DNA of 64,000 bases, taken from assembly GCA_963735495.1 (NCBI GenBank), contig CAVTLG010000011.1:477592-541591 (forward strand). Direction: 5' to 3'. The translations under genes were made by a program, and so were the position numbers. Positions 36,970 to 45,332 of the stretch are shown piece after piece; position 1 is the stretch's first letter, and the number at the start of each line of letters is the position of its first letter. The notes beneath the pieces are model-generated. The model saw only the letters and a list, made by a program, of their open reading frames with translations, was not told the origin of the DNA and did no database searches. Origin of the DNA: CAVTLG01 sp963735495 (lineage in GTDB: Bacteria > Chloroflexota > Ktedonobacteria > Ktedonobacterales > Ktedonobacteraceae).

Positions 36970-37639
36970 AGTTCATCCTCTCTGTGTATGACTAATAGTG
37001 TATGAATGACAGTGGTCTGCTACCTTGGTGTCGAGGTATTTCCTACACTACATGTTTTGCAATGATGCTACCTACGTAGACGATTTAGAAACGCACTACA
37101 TGAACAGGTAGAAGAGAAGGATTAAAGCCATGTTGCTGCTTTTCCCGTTATGGCATCACCTCTCCTCTTCTACCCACACATAGAGATGCCATGAGACCAA
37201 AAGGGCCGGTTTCTTGCTCGTCATTCCACGCGAGAGAACCAGCCCTTTCTACGTTTCGGAGAATATTGCGCTTCGCTCTATTTTTTGTCCAACTCTCAGA
37301 TCGGATAAGTTGGGAAAGTGTTGAAAAATGCATCTTCTGGATGCTCCTGCAATATTTCAATCTGTCCTTTCTCATTCCAATGATCAGGCAAGAGACGAAC
37401 TCTACGGACAATTGCCTGGACGATACCCACCCGTGGCATGTCCGACTGCTACAACGGCCCATTTTCCTATAAAGGTATACGTACAGTATAGCATATTTCT
37501 CACCCGAAGTTAAGAGGATGGGCTGCATTTCTCTGCTCGTGGGATGAGATGGCTTCCTAAGCTGCGTCCCTTTCTGGTCACTTTCGCTATTTTTTGCCCA
37601 TTATGTGGCTAATTAGTCCATATATGCGCACATTTTATT
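36970..37639. other. Intergenic region with hairpins, no gene seen
   Basis: These 670 bases hold promoters for prkA (minus) and the end of the DUF62 gene. ATGGCATC (37149-37156) can pair with GATGCCAT (37186-37193). AAAGGGC (37200-37206) can pair with GCCCTTT (37242-37248) through an extended imperfect stem. The long minus frame 37148-37528 has odd composition and no recognised domain and is not called. Confidence 0.4.
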
Positions 37640-38467
37640 TCAGAGAGACAACATAGCAGCATCGCCAGTATGCACACCCAAAAGGCGCGCGGCATCTCCG
37701 TTGCGTACAGCTACAGCAAGATAACCGCTGCTAGCAGGATAGATAAATGGATCGTCTGCATCCCCATCGTGCTCCGCGAAATAGCGCCTGCGCGCTGTGA
37801 TCACCCGCTGTTGCGCGGGAAAGCGCAATTGCACAGTTGGACTGGAGAAGAGCGTTGGCACCATTTCTAACGCAATATTGCTGATGATATTGCCAAAGCG
37901 GTCGATATGCACCACACGCGCGACGAGTTGTCCGCCCTGCCACTGAGGTGTCTCGCTGGCTCTGCGCTGTAAGCTGGCTGGATCAAGCCATACCCCCAGA
38001 TCGGTCAGCGCCACACCACTGGCAAGATGGGCAGCAACCGGGGCAAAGATATCTCGTCCATGAAAAGTCGTGCTCACCTGGGGTAAATGATAGGCCGGAT
38101 TGCTCAATGCAACCACGGCATGCACCGGCTGCTGCTCCAGTACAGCACTAAACAGTCCGTTATCAGGTCCAACAAAGTACCATGATCCCGCGTGCACGGC
38201 TACCGACTGACGCTGACTCCCGACGCCAGGATCAACGACACACACAAAAACCGTGCCCGCTGGAAAATAGCGGTAGCTTATCGCCAACTGCCAGGCACCC
38301 TCCGCGAGATCCTGGGGAGCAACATCGTGCGTAAGATCTACCAGTTGTGCGCCAGGCGCAATCCCCAGCATCACTCCCTTCATGATACCAACATAGCCAT
38401 CGGTCAGACCGAAATCTGTCAACAAAGCAATCACTGGATGCTCAAATACAGACGTGCGCTGCTGCAT
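37640..38467 (-). CDS. SAM hydroxide adenosyltransferase (DUF62)
   Basis: A 275-residue DUF62 protein. The N-domain has IALLTDFGLTDGYVGIMKGV and DLTHDVAPQD; VDPGVGSQR and FVGPDNGLFS line the SAM site; FHGRDIFAPVAAHLA carries the family's conserved RD pair and His. The C-domain has HIDRFGNIISNI. These enzymes hydrolyse SAM to adenosine and methionine; the chlorinase/fluorinase branch would need a halide pocket that cannot be judged here. Next to methyltransferase and P450 genes, but with no shared operon. ATG 38467 follows AAGGAGGG. Confidence 0.88.
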   Translation of the reverse strand: MQQRTSVFEHPVIALLTDFGLTDGYVGIMKGVMLGIAPGAQLVDLTHDVAPQDLAEGAWQLAISYRYFPAGTVFVCVVDPGVGSQRQSVAVHAGSWYFVGPDNGLFSAVLEQQPVHAVVALSNPAYHLPQVSTTFHGRDIFAPVAAHLASGVALTDLGVWLDPASLQRRASETPQWQGGQLVARVVHIDRFGNIISNIALEMVPTLFSSPTVQLRFPAQQRVITARRRYFAEHDGDADDPFIYPASSGYLAVAVRNGDAARLLGVHTGDAAMLSL

Positions 38468-38584
38468 AGTACTATGGTCCCTCCTTGTAAAAACTAAAAT
38501 GCGCTGGTATAAGCGATTTGTGCTCTTATTCTATACACACAACCAGCAAAAAGCGTCAATAGTCATAGAAATAGCGCTGTAACT

Positions 38585-38613
38585 ATGACATTGGAAGAGA
38601 GGTATGCTATACT
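38585..38613 (+). promoter_or_regulatory. Sigma-70-like promoter
   Basis: ATGACA (38585-38590) and TATACT (38608-38613) are spaced by 17 bases, and TG precedes the -10 box as an extended element. It points towards the gene at 38880 with a 5' leader of about 260 bases. Confidence 0.45.
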
Positions 38614-38879
38614 AACTTCACATGCGAACATAGTGTAAAGCAGGTCAACAAGGTTATCAAGGCCGACATCACAGAGTGTAACGGCGAGCAAAATAACGGC
38701 GTGAATTCTCCCTCGTACAGGGAAGATATGCATGCGCTCAGCTCTGTACATGAGATATGATGCATAGAGCTGACTTTGATCAAGAATAATATATATACAG
38801 CAGGATCAGACAAATAGTTATGAAACGTTATTCCTGAGACCTCAGTCAGAATGCGGGCAGTAAACCGGAGTGATGCAGG

Positions 38880-40943
38880 ATGAACATCAGCACAGGTGGA
38901 CCACATATTCTTCTTTTTGAGCGAGATCAACAATTAGCGGCGCTGCTTATTAGTGAGCTTCAGCTTGCTGGCTACGAGTGCCATACGGCACGCACTGCCG
39001 TCGAAGTATTTGATGCTATCGCACGCTATCCTATACGGCTTGTACTTGTCAATCTTGCGCAGGCAGCCGCTGCTCGCAAAGAGTTCTGGGTAGCACTGGA
39101 TACCCAACGGCGTGATCGCAAAGTACAGGTCTTTACGTTCCGTTGTACCAATATCGCCGGGTATGGTCCTCACGATCCAGACGAGAGTGGTCATGGCTCG
39201 ATGGCAGATATGGAGATCGATGGCATGATGGGACTGATGAGCCTGGTCGATGCCGTGCGTGCTCGCGTCCCAGGCGTGGGTGTCGAAACAACCACCAATA
39301 CGATGCCACGTATGCCGCGTATGCAAACGCCACAAGCCCCTGCACAACCACAGCCAATGGCGCAGCGCTCACCAGCACAACAGGTCCCCATCAGTAATAA
39401 CACCGGTTTTGCCAGCAACGGGAACATGTTCAGAGCCGCGCCTGTGAACGATGGCGTCATCAGCCAATCACCAGCGCGCCCGTCTACACCGACGATGCCA
39501 CAAACACCAGCGAATACACCACCAACTCCTGCACCGGTCAATACTAGTCTGTTTGGCACACAACAAGCGCCTGCAGGTACAAACGGTCAAAATCCAGCCT
39601 ATACCGACAAAATTCGCGCGGTGCTCTACCCCAATCAACGCACCTGGAGTTCACAAAGCAATGGCGCGTTCTCGACCTTCCCTGAAAATAGAGCACTATC
39701 AGATACGCAAAATGCGGTTAGTCCACAGGATACCGGCAATCCCGACAGCACGGTGCTACAGCGCATGGCCAGCGGGCAAATCGGCCTCGACGGACCCAGC
39801 GAATCTAGCCTGGCCCAGTTATCGCGCATGGCCCAGGGATACCAATCATCCCAGGCGGGAAATACTGCCTACTCGACGTATACGCCCCCTGAGAGCATAC
39901 AACCAGTCGCGCCACGCAATGCGACGACGGCGTATCAACAGTACCAACAGCAACAATCCGAGACCATCAGCGCGAATACAGCTTACCAGCAGTCCGAAGT
40001 CAGGCCGTCAGCCAACGGCTATAGTCCTGCGGCTGAGACAAGGATACCAGAAGGCTCACAGTCTGGTATCCCGCTGAATTACGTTGCCCCGGCCCCGCGA
40101 CCTGCGCAAACAAGCGAGAATATCAGTGCCCAACCGCTGCGCGCATCGCCGATCCAGGACATACCGATTGAGCGCAACAACGGGCAAGCCGGGTCAGAAG
40201 GCGGCAAACGACCCGATGTGCTCTCGCGCACAAATTACAATCCGCAAACGAATCAGCCAGCACAGGGTTCACAACCATTGGCGTCCATTGCTGCATCGGC
40301 CCCAGGAATGACGGCACACAACGTTACTTCCCCGGAGGAGACGACGGGTGACGAAGTACAGCAAAATACGCTGTCAATCCCCAATCTTGAGGAGTTACAG
40401 GAAAAGTGGAAAGAGAGGAATACGTATACACAGATAGACCCGGCTCAGGCAGAAGCGCTGCTAGAGCGAAAGCCTGATTTCGACGCGAGTACAGCCCCTA
40501 ATAACGCAGTGCTGCTCGATATTGTGCAAAGCTTCCCACCCATGCACACGCTCGCGCAACAGGATGCGAAGGCTGTGCAACCACAGGTGTTGAATGGTAG
40601 AGCGACCCGCTCACTCGGCAACGTGTTACTTGATGGACACCTTGTTCCTCAAGATCGTTTAGAGGTCGCGCAGAATATCCAGCGTATGTTACGTGGTGTG
40701 GATTTGAATTATCAGCTTGGTGAAATATTGCTTATGTTTAAGTTACTTACGCCGGACCAGTTGTTGGCGGCGAGTCTGGTGAGTTACGGTTTGATCACGA
40801 CGGCTCAGATTAGCGCGCTCGGTCGCATTCGGCAGGAATTACACGCGATTGGACTTGAATATGATCTGGAGAACTTGCTGATTCTGTTTAGAATCCTGAC
40901 TCCTGAACAGTTGCGCGAAGTACGGTCGAGTCTTCAAAGCTAA
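38880..40943 (+). CDS. Degenerate receiver, Pro/Gln-rich linker and MshEN-like C-domain protein
   Basis: A 687-residue protein. Residues 10-130 have a response-regulator receiver fold (HILLFERDQQLAALLISELQLAGYECHTA), but the phosphoacceptor position reads LVLVNLAQ, so it is probably not phosphorylated. Residues about 135-550 are a Pro/Gln/Ser/Thr-rich low-complexity linker. Residues about 570-687 carry two helical repeats, LGNVLLDGHLVPQDRLEVA and LGEILLMFKLLTPDQL, like the MshEN/GspE N-terminal fold that binds c-di-GMP or partner ATPases. No membrane segment. It could be a signalling scaffold; function not known. It is followed by a strong terminator. Confidence 0.7.
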   Translation: MNISTGGPHILLFERDQQLAALLISELQLAGYECHTARTAVEVFDAIARYPIRLVLVNLAQAAAARKEFWVALDTQRRDRKVQVFTFRCTNIAGYGPHDPDESGHGSMADMEIDGMMGLMSLVDAVRARVPGVGVETTTNTMPRMPRMQTPQAPAQPQPMAQRSPAQQVPISNNTGFASNGNMFRAAPVNDGVISQSPARPSTPTMPQTPANTPPTPAPVNTSLFGTQQAPAGTNGQNPAYTDKIRAVLYPNQRTWSSQSNGAFSTFPENRALSDTQNAVSPQDTGNPDSTVLQRMASGQIGLDGPSESSLAQLSRMAQGYQSSQAGNTAYSTYTPPESIQPVAPRNATTAYQQYQQQQSETISANTAYQQSEVRPSANGYSPAAETRIPEGSQSGIPLNYVAPAPRPAQTSENISAQPLRASPIQDIPIERNNGQAGSEGGKRPDVLSRTNYNPQTNQPAQGSQPLASIAASAPGMTAHNVTSPEETTGDEVQQNTLSIPNLEELQEKWKERNTYTQIDPAQAEALLERKPDFDASTAPNNAVLLDIVQSFPPMHTLAQQDAKAVQPQVLNGRATRSLGNVLLDGHLVPQDRLEVAQNIQRMLRGVDLNYQLGEILLMFKLLTPDQLLAASLVSYGLITTAQISALGRIRQELHAIGLEYDLENLLILFRILTPEQLREVRSSLQS

Positions 40944-40960
40944 CGTTCTTCTAGCCAGAT

Positions 40961-40996
40961 GTCAGGGTTCCCGGATAAGGAACCCTGACTTTTTTT
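40961..40996. terminator. Intrinsic terminator
   Basis: GTCAGGGTTCC (40961-40971) and GGAACCCTGAC (40979-40989) form an 11-bp perfect stem with a 7-base loop, followed by seven T on the plus strand. It ends the gene at 38880-40943 and lies just before the stop of the converging murA. Confidence 0.9.
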
Positions 40997-41003
40997 ATGA
41001 CGG

Positions 41004-42341
41004 TTACCAATTCCCTGCGATTCTGTCCATCTGTGCTCCCAGACTACGCAGCTTGGCATCCAGTTGCTCGTAACCGCGCTCGATGTGCTCAATGCCATAG
41101 ACCTCGGATGTGCCTTCGGCGCAGAGGGCCGCGAGGATGTAGGAACAACCGGCGCGTATGTCCGGGATGCAGAGTCGCGTCCCGTGCAGCGGCGTGGGGC
41201 CACGCACAACACAGCTATGGACATGCTCTTTTTCGCGAAAACGACAGGGTACCTCGCCCAGACACTTGGGATAGAGTCCAATATGCGCACCCATGCCCTG
41301 TAACGCGCTGGTATAGCCAAAACGATCCTCATAGATGGTCTCGTGCACAACTGACATACCGTTGGCCTGCGTCAACAAGATCGTAAATGGCTGCTGCCAA
41401 TCGGTCATAAAGCCGGGATGCACGTCGGTCTCCAGGGCGATAGCTGGCGGTGGCTGGTCGTCACCGATAAAGCGAATGCCGTCGTCGTCGATCTCGAAGC
41501 GCAGTTTCATTTTGGAGAGCGTGTTCAAGAAGGTCAGCAACGTGTCCTGCTGCGCACGACGCAGATAGACGTCTCCCTTTGTCAGGTAGGTGGCAACGGC
41601 CAGCGAGACCGCTTCATTGCGATCACTCAGCAAGGTATGGCTGGCACCGTGCAACGCCTCTACGCCTTCGATGACGATACGACGATCCACTTTCAGTTCG
41701 ATAATGGCTCCCATTTTTTGCAAGAGTTTGATCAGGTCAATGATCTCTGGCTCGGTGGCGGCGTTCTCGATTACCGTGACGCCTTTCGCCAGGGAGGCGG
41801 TGATCAGGAAGTTTTCGGTCGCCATCACGCTCGGGAAGGGGAGTTTGATGGCCGCGCCGTGCAAGCGTTTGCTGGTAGTACACTGATAGGTACCATCGCG
41901 CTCAATGATCTGCGCGCCCATCAATTGCAATCCCTGGATATGGAAGTTGATGGGACGCGGTCCAATGCGGTCTCCGCCGGGCAGAGGGATGGTGGCTTCG
42001 CCGCAACGATGCAGCAGCGGGCCAATCGCCATCACGCTCATGCGATTTAATCCACCCACATCGGATGAGACGACCGTACTGGCAATATGTTCGGTGTGTA
42101 GCGTAAGTGTATGATCATCTAGTTGCACCTGGGAGCCAAAATCTTTACACAGTTTCACGGTAAGATCCAGGTCCCCCAGGAGTGGTACGTTGCGTAATGT
42201 GCATGGGTCAGCGGTCAGGAGGGAGGCGATGACCATCTTGGTGACGGCATTTTTCGCCCCACTAATCACAACTTCGCCATGCAGTGGTGTTCCCCCGGTT
42301 ATGAGATAGTGGGGACTGTCCTGTCCATATGTGTCAACCAT
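41004..42341 (-). CDS. murA: UDP-N-acetylglucosamine 1-carboxyvinyltransferase
   Basis: A 445-residue MurA, the first committed step of peptidoglycan synthesis (enolpyruvyl transfer from PEP to UDP-GlcNAc). GAKNAVTK (28-35) holds the catalytic Lys-Asn pair. The active-site loop reads LPGGDRIGPRP, so the usual Cys is Asp124, as in fosfomycin-tolerant mycobacterial enzymes. The C-domain has DVHPGFMTDWQQPFTILLTQANG and the final RGYEQLDAKLRSLGA. It could be one of two paralogues in the genome. The frame starts with ATG 42341; the ribosome site is weak. It is transcribed alone. Confidence 0.9.
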   Translation of the reverse strand: MVDTYGQDSPHYLITGGTPLHGEVVISGAKNAVTKMVIASLLTADPCTLRNVPLLGDLDLTVKLCKDFGSQVQLDDHTLTLHTEHIASTVVSSDVGGLNRMSVMAIGPLLHRCGEATIPLPGGDRIGPRPINFHIQGLQLMGAQIIERDGTYQCTTSKRLHGAAIKLPFPSVMATENFLITASLAKGVTVIENAATEPEIIDLIKLLQKMGAIIELKVDRRIVIEGVEALHGASHTLLSDRNEAVSLAVATYLTKGDVYLRRAQQDTLLTFLNTLSKMKLRFEIDDDGIRFIGDDQPPPAIALETDVHPGFMTDWQQPFTILLTQANGMSVVHETIYEDRFGYTSALQGMGAHIGLYPKCLGEVPCRFREKEHVHSCVVRGPTPLHGTRLCIPDIRAGCSYILAALCAEGTSEVYGIEHIERGYEQLDAKLRSLGAQMDRIAGNW

Positions 42342-42732
42342 TGAAGTTGCGTCTGCCTTTCAAAAGTTATGAAACGTTCCTTTTCAAAGACGCGTGATGT
42401 TTCCTTGCATTGAGATGAGCAATGCGCGGTGACACATTGCTCATCATAAATGCATATGGATATACGTAGATGTTCAGTAAGCAGCTCTATCGGTTGCCAT
42501 TTCAATTTAATTGCTCATGCATGAGCATAGTCTCTATAACAAGAGCGCCCATACGGCTTTAGCTTCAATTGCTCATGTTCAATTTATGCCCTTGCAACCA
42601 TAGTATAGAGACGAGCGAGCCATTGAGCGGTAACAGTTTCCATGGCTCATGCACACGCGCTATCTTCTCGCGTTCGTTTGCCCAGGTCCATCACATCTTC
42701 ACAGCGGCGGCTTGCTTGTCGCTGCTCCATTT

Positions 42733-42768
42733 CCTATGTTACTATTACCTATGTTACTGTAACATAGG
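42733..42768. promoter_or_regulatory. Operator of the ferredoxin-P450 genes
   Basis: CCTATGTTAC-T-GTAACATAGG (42748-42768) is a perfect 10-bp dyad, and a third half-site CCTATGTTAC lies at 42733-42742, 15 bases upstream in direct orientation. It ends 22 bases before the ferredoxin start. The PadR regulator encoded downstream is a natural candidate to bind it. The rest of 42342-42732 shows no gene. Confidence 0.65.
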
Positions 42769-42790
42769 TACTTAGAAAGGAGGTATTTGC

Positions 42791-43033
42791 GTGCGAGTGA
42801 TCGCGTATACCCAGAAGTGCATCTCTGGGGGGAACTGTGTACTGGCCTGTGCGCAGGTTTTTGAGCAGCGGGATACGGATGGCACGGTCCATGTGCTCAA
42901 CGAGCGGCCTTCCCTGGATCTGCTGAAAAAGGTTCAGCAGGCGGTGGAACTCTGTCCGGCGCAGGTCTTCAGTATTGAGGACGAGGCGAACGGGGCAGAG
43001 CTCGTTGTAGTAGAAGAGGACCAGACGGTCTGA
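42791..43033 (+). CDS. P450-associated ferredoxin
   Basis: An 80-residue ferredoxin starting at GTG 42791 with AAAGGAGG upstream. Cys10, Cys16 and Cys20 (KCISGGNCVLACAQVF), plus a Cys-Pro near residue 55 (ELCPAQVF), fit a 3Fe-4S or 4Fe-4S cluster of the type that passes electrons to bacterial P450s. An acidic tail follows. The gene is 88 bases upstream of the P450 and shares its operator. Confidence 0.88.
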   Translation: MRVIAYTQKCISGGNCVLACAQVFEQRDTDGTVHVLNERPSLDLLKKVQQAVELCPAQVFSIEDEANGAELVVVEEDQTV

Positions 43034-43121
43034 TAAGCGACAAATGGTTCTCTCATGTAGAAACCATCGTACTTCAGCGCAATAGTGATAACAACAAGAA
43101 AGATTGGAGCAGATAGCCGTT

Positions 43122-44378
43122 ATGAGTCATGAACAGGATGTAAAAACTCAGGAGCAGGGTATCCAGCAGGATGCGCCGCTCCATTTTCCCTTTGCGATGG
43201 CCGATCACTGTCTGGAGTTGCCGGAAGAATATGCGCGGCTGCGGGCACAATGTCCGGTGGCGCGCGTGACGATGCCGTATGGCGGCGATGCCGTGCTTCT
43301 GACCCGGCACGCGGATATCGCGAGGGCGGCAAGCGACACGCAGCACTGCGGAACGCTGAAGCGTTCGGACGGCAATGTGCCACGCCGCGAGGCCGGCAAC
43401 GTTATCGGCACCAACGAGGATTCGCTTTTTACCGTCAGCGACGAGCGCCACAACAAGATTCGCCGCCTGGTCACGCAGGCGTTCACCGTCAAGCACGCCA
43501 ACGAAATGCGTCCGCGCGTGGTCGAAGTCACCAATGAGCTGATCGACGCCATAGAGCGCAAGGGACCGCCTGCGGATCTCTACGAAGACTACGCGATTAA
43601 AACTCCCATGACGGTTATTTGCGGTCTACTGGGTATCCCGCGTGATGACGAGAAGCTGTTCCGCGCATGGGCGCGCAATACGCTATCACTGACGCAAACA
43701 CCGCAGGAGCAGCAAGCGCAACGACAGAACATGACGAGCTACATCATTCCGCTGATCGAGAAAGAGCGGGCCAATCCGAGCGACAGCGTGCTGGGCTTGC
43801 TGGTGAAGAGCCATGAACAGGGCGATGAGGTGCTCACCGAGGCGGAAATGCTCTCGTTTGCTCTCGGACTGGTCATCGCTGGTTTCGAGACGGTGAGCAC
43901 GAGTTTTACCAATTCCGCATTTATTATCCTCCAACGCCCGGATCTCCTGGAGCAGTTAAAGGCGCGCGTGGATGATGCGGAAGCGATGGCGTCCGCGGTT
44001 GAGGAGATTCTGCGCGTCACCATATTGGGTACGGGCAGGCCGCGCATTGTACGCGAAGAGGTCGAGTTCAGTGGGGTGCGTATCCAGCCGGGCGAAGTGC
44101 TGATGCTACCCTTTAATGCCGGCAATGAGGACGAGTCGGTCTTTGCCAATCCGCAGGTGGTGGATTTTGAGCGCGCGCCGAATCCTATTCTCAGCTTTGG
44201 GCGCGGCATCCACGCCTGTCTGGGGCAGCAACTGGCGCGCATGGAGATGCAGACACTCTGGACGACACTCATTAAACGCTTACCGACAGTTCGTCTGGCG
44301 GTGCCAGCGTCCGAAGTGCCCTGGCGTTCGGGCGACACGGCGACTTTTGGCCCGGCACAACTCCCAGTGGTCTGGTAG
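43122..44378 (+). CDS. Cytochrome P450
   Basis: A 418-residue bacterial class I P450. The I-helix oxygen motif is AGFET (253-257), the ExxR pair is Glu295/Arg298, and the heme loop FGRGIHACLG has the Cys366 ligand. The C-terminus PAQLPVVW is typical of the CYP105/107-like class. Electrons are expected from the ferredoxin encoded just upstream. Substrate is unknown; with a PadR regulator downstream, a role in a phenolic, drug or secondary-metabolite pathway is plausible. ATG 43122 is taken; a TTG at 43104 is possible. Confidence 0.9.
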   Translation: MSHEQDVKTQEQGIQQDAPLHFPFAMADHCLELPEEYARLRAQCPVARVTMPYGGDAVLLTRHADIARAASDTQHCGTLKRSDGNVPRREAGNVIGTNEDSLFTVSDERHNKIRRLVTQAFTVKHANEMRPRVVEVTNELIDAIERKGPPADLYEDYAIKTPMTVICGLLGIPRDDEKLFRAWARNTLSLTQTPQEQQAQRQNMTSYIIPLIEKERANPSDSVLGLLVKSHEQGDEVLTEAEMLSFALGLVIAGFETVSTSFTNSAFIILQRPDLLEQLKARVDDAEAMASAVEEILRVTILGTGRPRIVREEVEFSGVRIQPGEVLMLPFNAGNEDESVFANPQVVDFERAPNPILSFGRGIHACLGQQLARMEMQTLWTTLIKRLPTVRLAVPASEVPWRSGDTATFGPAQLPVVW

Positions 44379-44437
44379 CCGTCTTCCCAGCCCCGATTTT
44401 CCACCGCTTGAAATAGGTCTTCATCCGTTAGGGGGAA

Positions 44438-44501
44438 CCGGGTAGGGGGCGTCACCTCGCGTGCGCCCTGGGGGCGGTCGCCAGGACACGCTCCTACCCG
44501 G
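44438..44501. repeat. REP-like long hairpin, copy 2
   Basis: CCGGGTAGGGGGCGT (44438) pairs with ACACGCTCCTACCCGG (44486-44501), around GCGTGCGCCCTGGGGGCGGTCG. It is related in sequence and fold to 15923-16002, and again follows directly on a gene end. Confidence 0.6.
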
Positions 44502-44719
44502 TTTGCCGACGTTTCCCCCACAAGGATGGAGATCCCTTGAAATCTGGGTATAGTATAAAGGCTGGGGTTGTGGTATAACGTCCTGAGGTTGTGATGAGGG
44601 CTGCGCCAGTTTACTATGGGCTCAAGCGCCGTCCTATAGAAGCTGCCAGTTATACAGGGTACTGCGCCGCTCGTGTTAAGCTTGCGAAGCCGACCTGGAC
44701 GCTTATAAATATACCTGAG

Positions 44720-45269
44720 ATGGACATGTATATGCATACAGATATTCTCATACTCGCCGCGCTTCTGTCTCGTCCTATGCATGGATATGAGATAAAGAAG
44801 TTGTATGATGGGACATTGGGTGGTCTGGTGACGCTGCATCATAATCAGCTCTACCCGGCGTTGCGGCGTTTTGAGGAGTTGGGCGCGGTGCGGCACGAGA
44901 CGATTGAGCAGCAGGGAAGGCCCGACCGTAATATCTATTATCTGACGGATCATGGGCTGGACGAGCTCCGCGCAATGTTGCGCGACTTCCCGCTTGCTAC
45001 CGCGCGCAACGAGATAGAGTTCTATGTGCGTTTCGCGCTTTTCGGTTTTCTCGCAGCCGAAGAGCGCGTAAAGATTTTGCACACGCGCATACAGGCACTC
45101 CAGGAGCGTCTCCAGGCAGATGAACGCAGGCAGCAATACCTGGACTCACCGATTGTGGAAAAAATTCAACCCTACGTTCGAGCAACTGTACAGTTTTCGT
45201 GACCATCAAGTGCATGAGGAGCTTCAGTGGTTGAAGCGGATGATCGAGCAGTTGCGCCACGATTCCTGA
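44720..45269 (+). pseudogene. PadR-family regulator with frameshift in an A6 run
   Basis: Winged-helix PadR: DILILAALLSRPMHGYEIKK, QLYPALRRFEELGAV and GRPDRNIYYLTDHG. The frame that starts at ATG 44720 (or 44726/44732) runs to a stop at 45202 after QFS. One frame over, the family-like tail LYSFRDHQVHEELQWLKRMIE continues to 45269. The switch lies at GAAAAAATT (A6, 45159-45164). The protein is thus either truncated by about 25 residues, made by slippage, or misassembled. It follows the P450 by 340 bases and is the likely regulator of the operator at 42733-42768. Confidence 0.7.
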
Positions 45270-45290
45270 TGTGGACCTCCTAGAATATAA

Positions 45291-45332
45291 AATGAATTAC
45301 TTGCGCCTCTCCAATCGCAATTCTGCCTCTGC
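45291..45332. mobile_element. Solo IS end and decayed CRISPR repeat at array trailer
   Basis: AATGAATTACTTGCGCCTCT (45291-45310) matches the right end of the IS at 46478-49448 in 17 of 20 positions. It is followed by a worn half-repeat (CCAATCGCAATTCTGCCTCT, 45311-45330) corresponding to the part of the CRISPR repeat that follows the IS in the intact insertion. It reads as the footprint of an older insertion of the same IS family in the same place of a repeat. Confidence 0.55.

Noticed and set aside
37148..37528. 126-codon minus frame
   Set aside because: No recognisable domain, no ribosome site, Cys/Arg-rich out-of-frame composition, and it overlaps hairpins.
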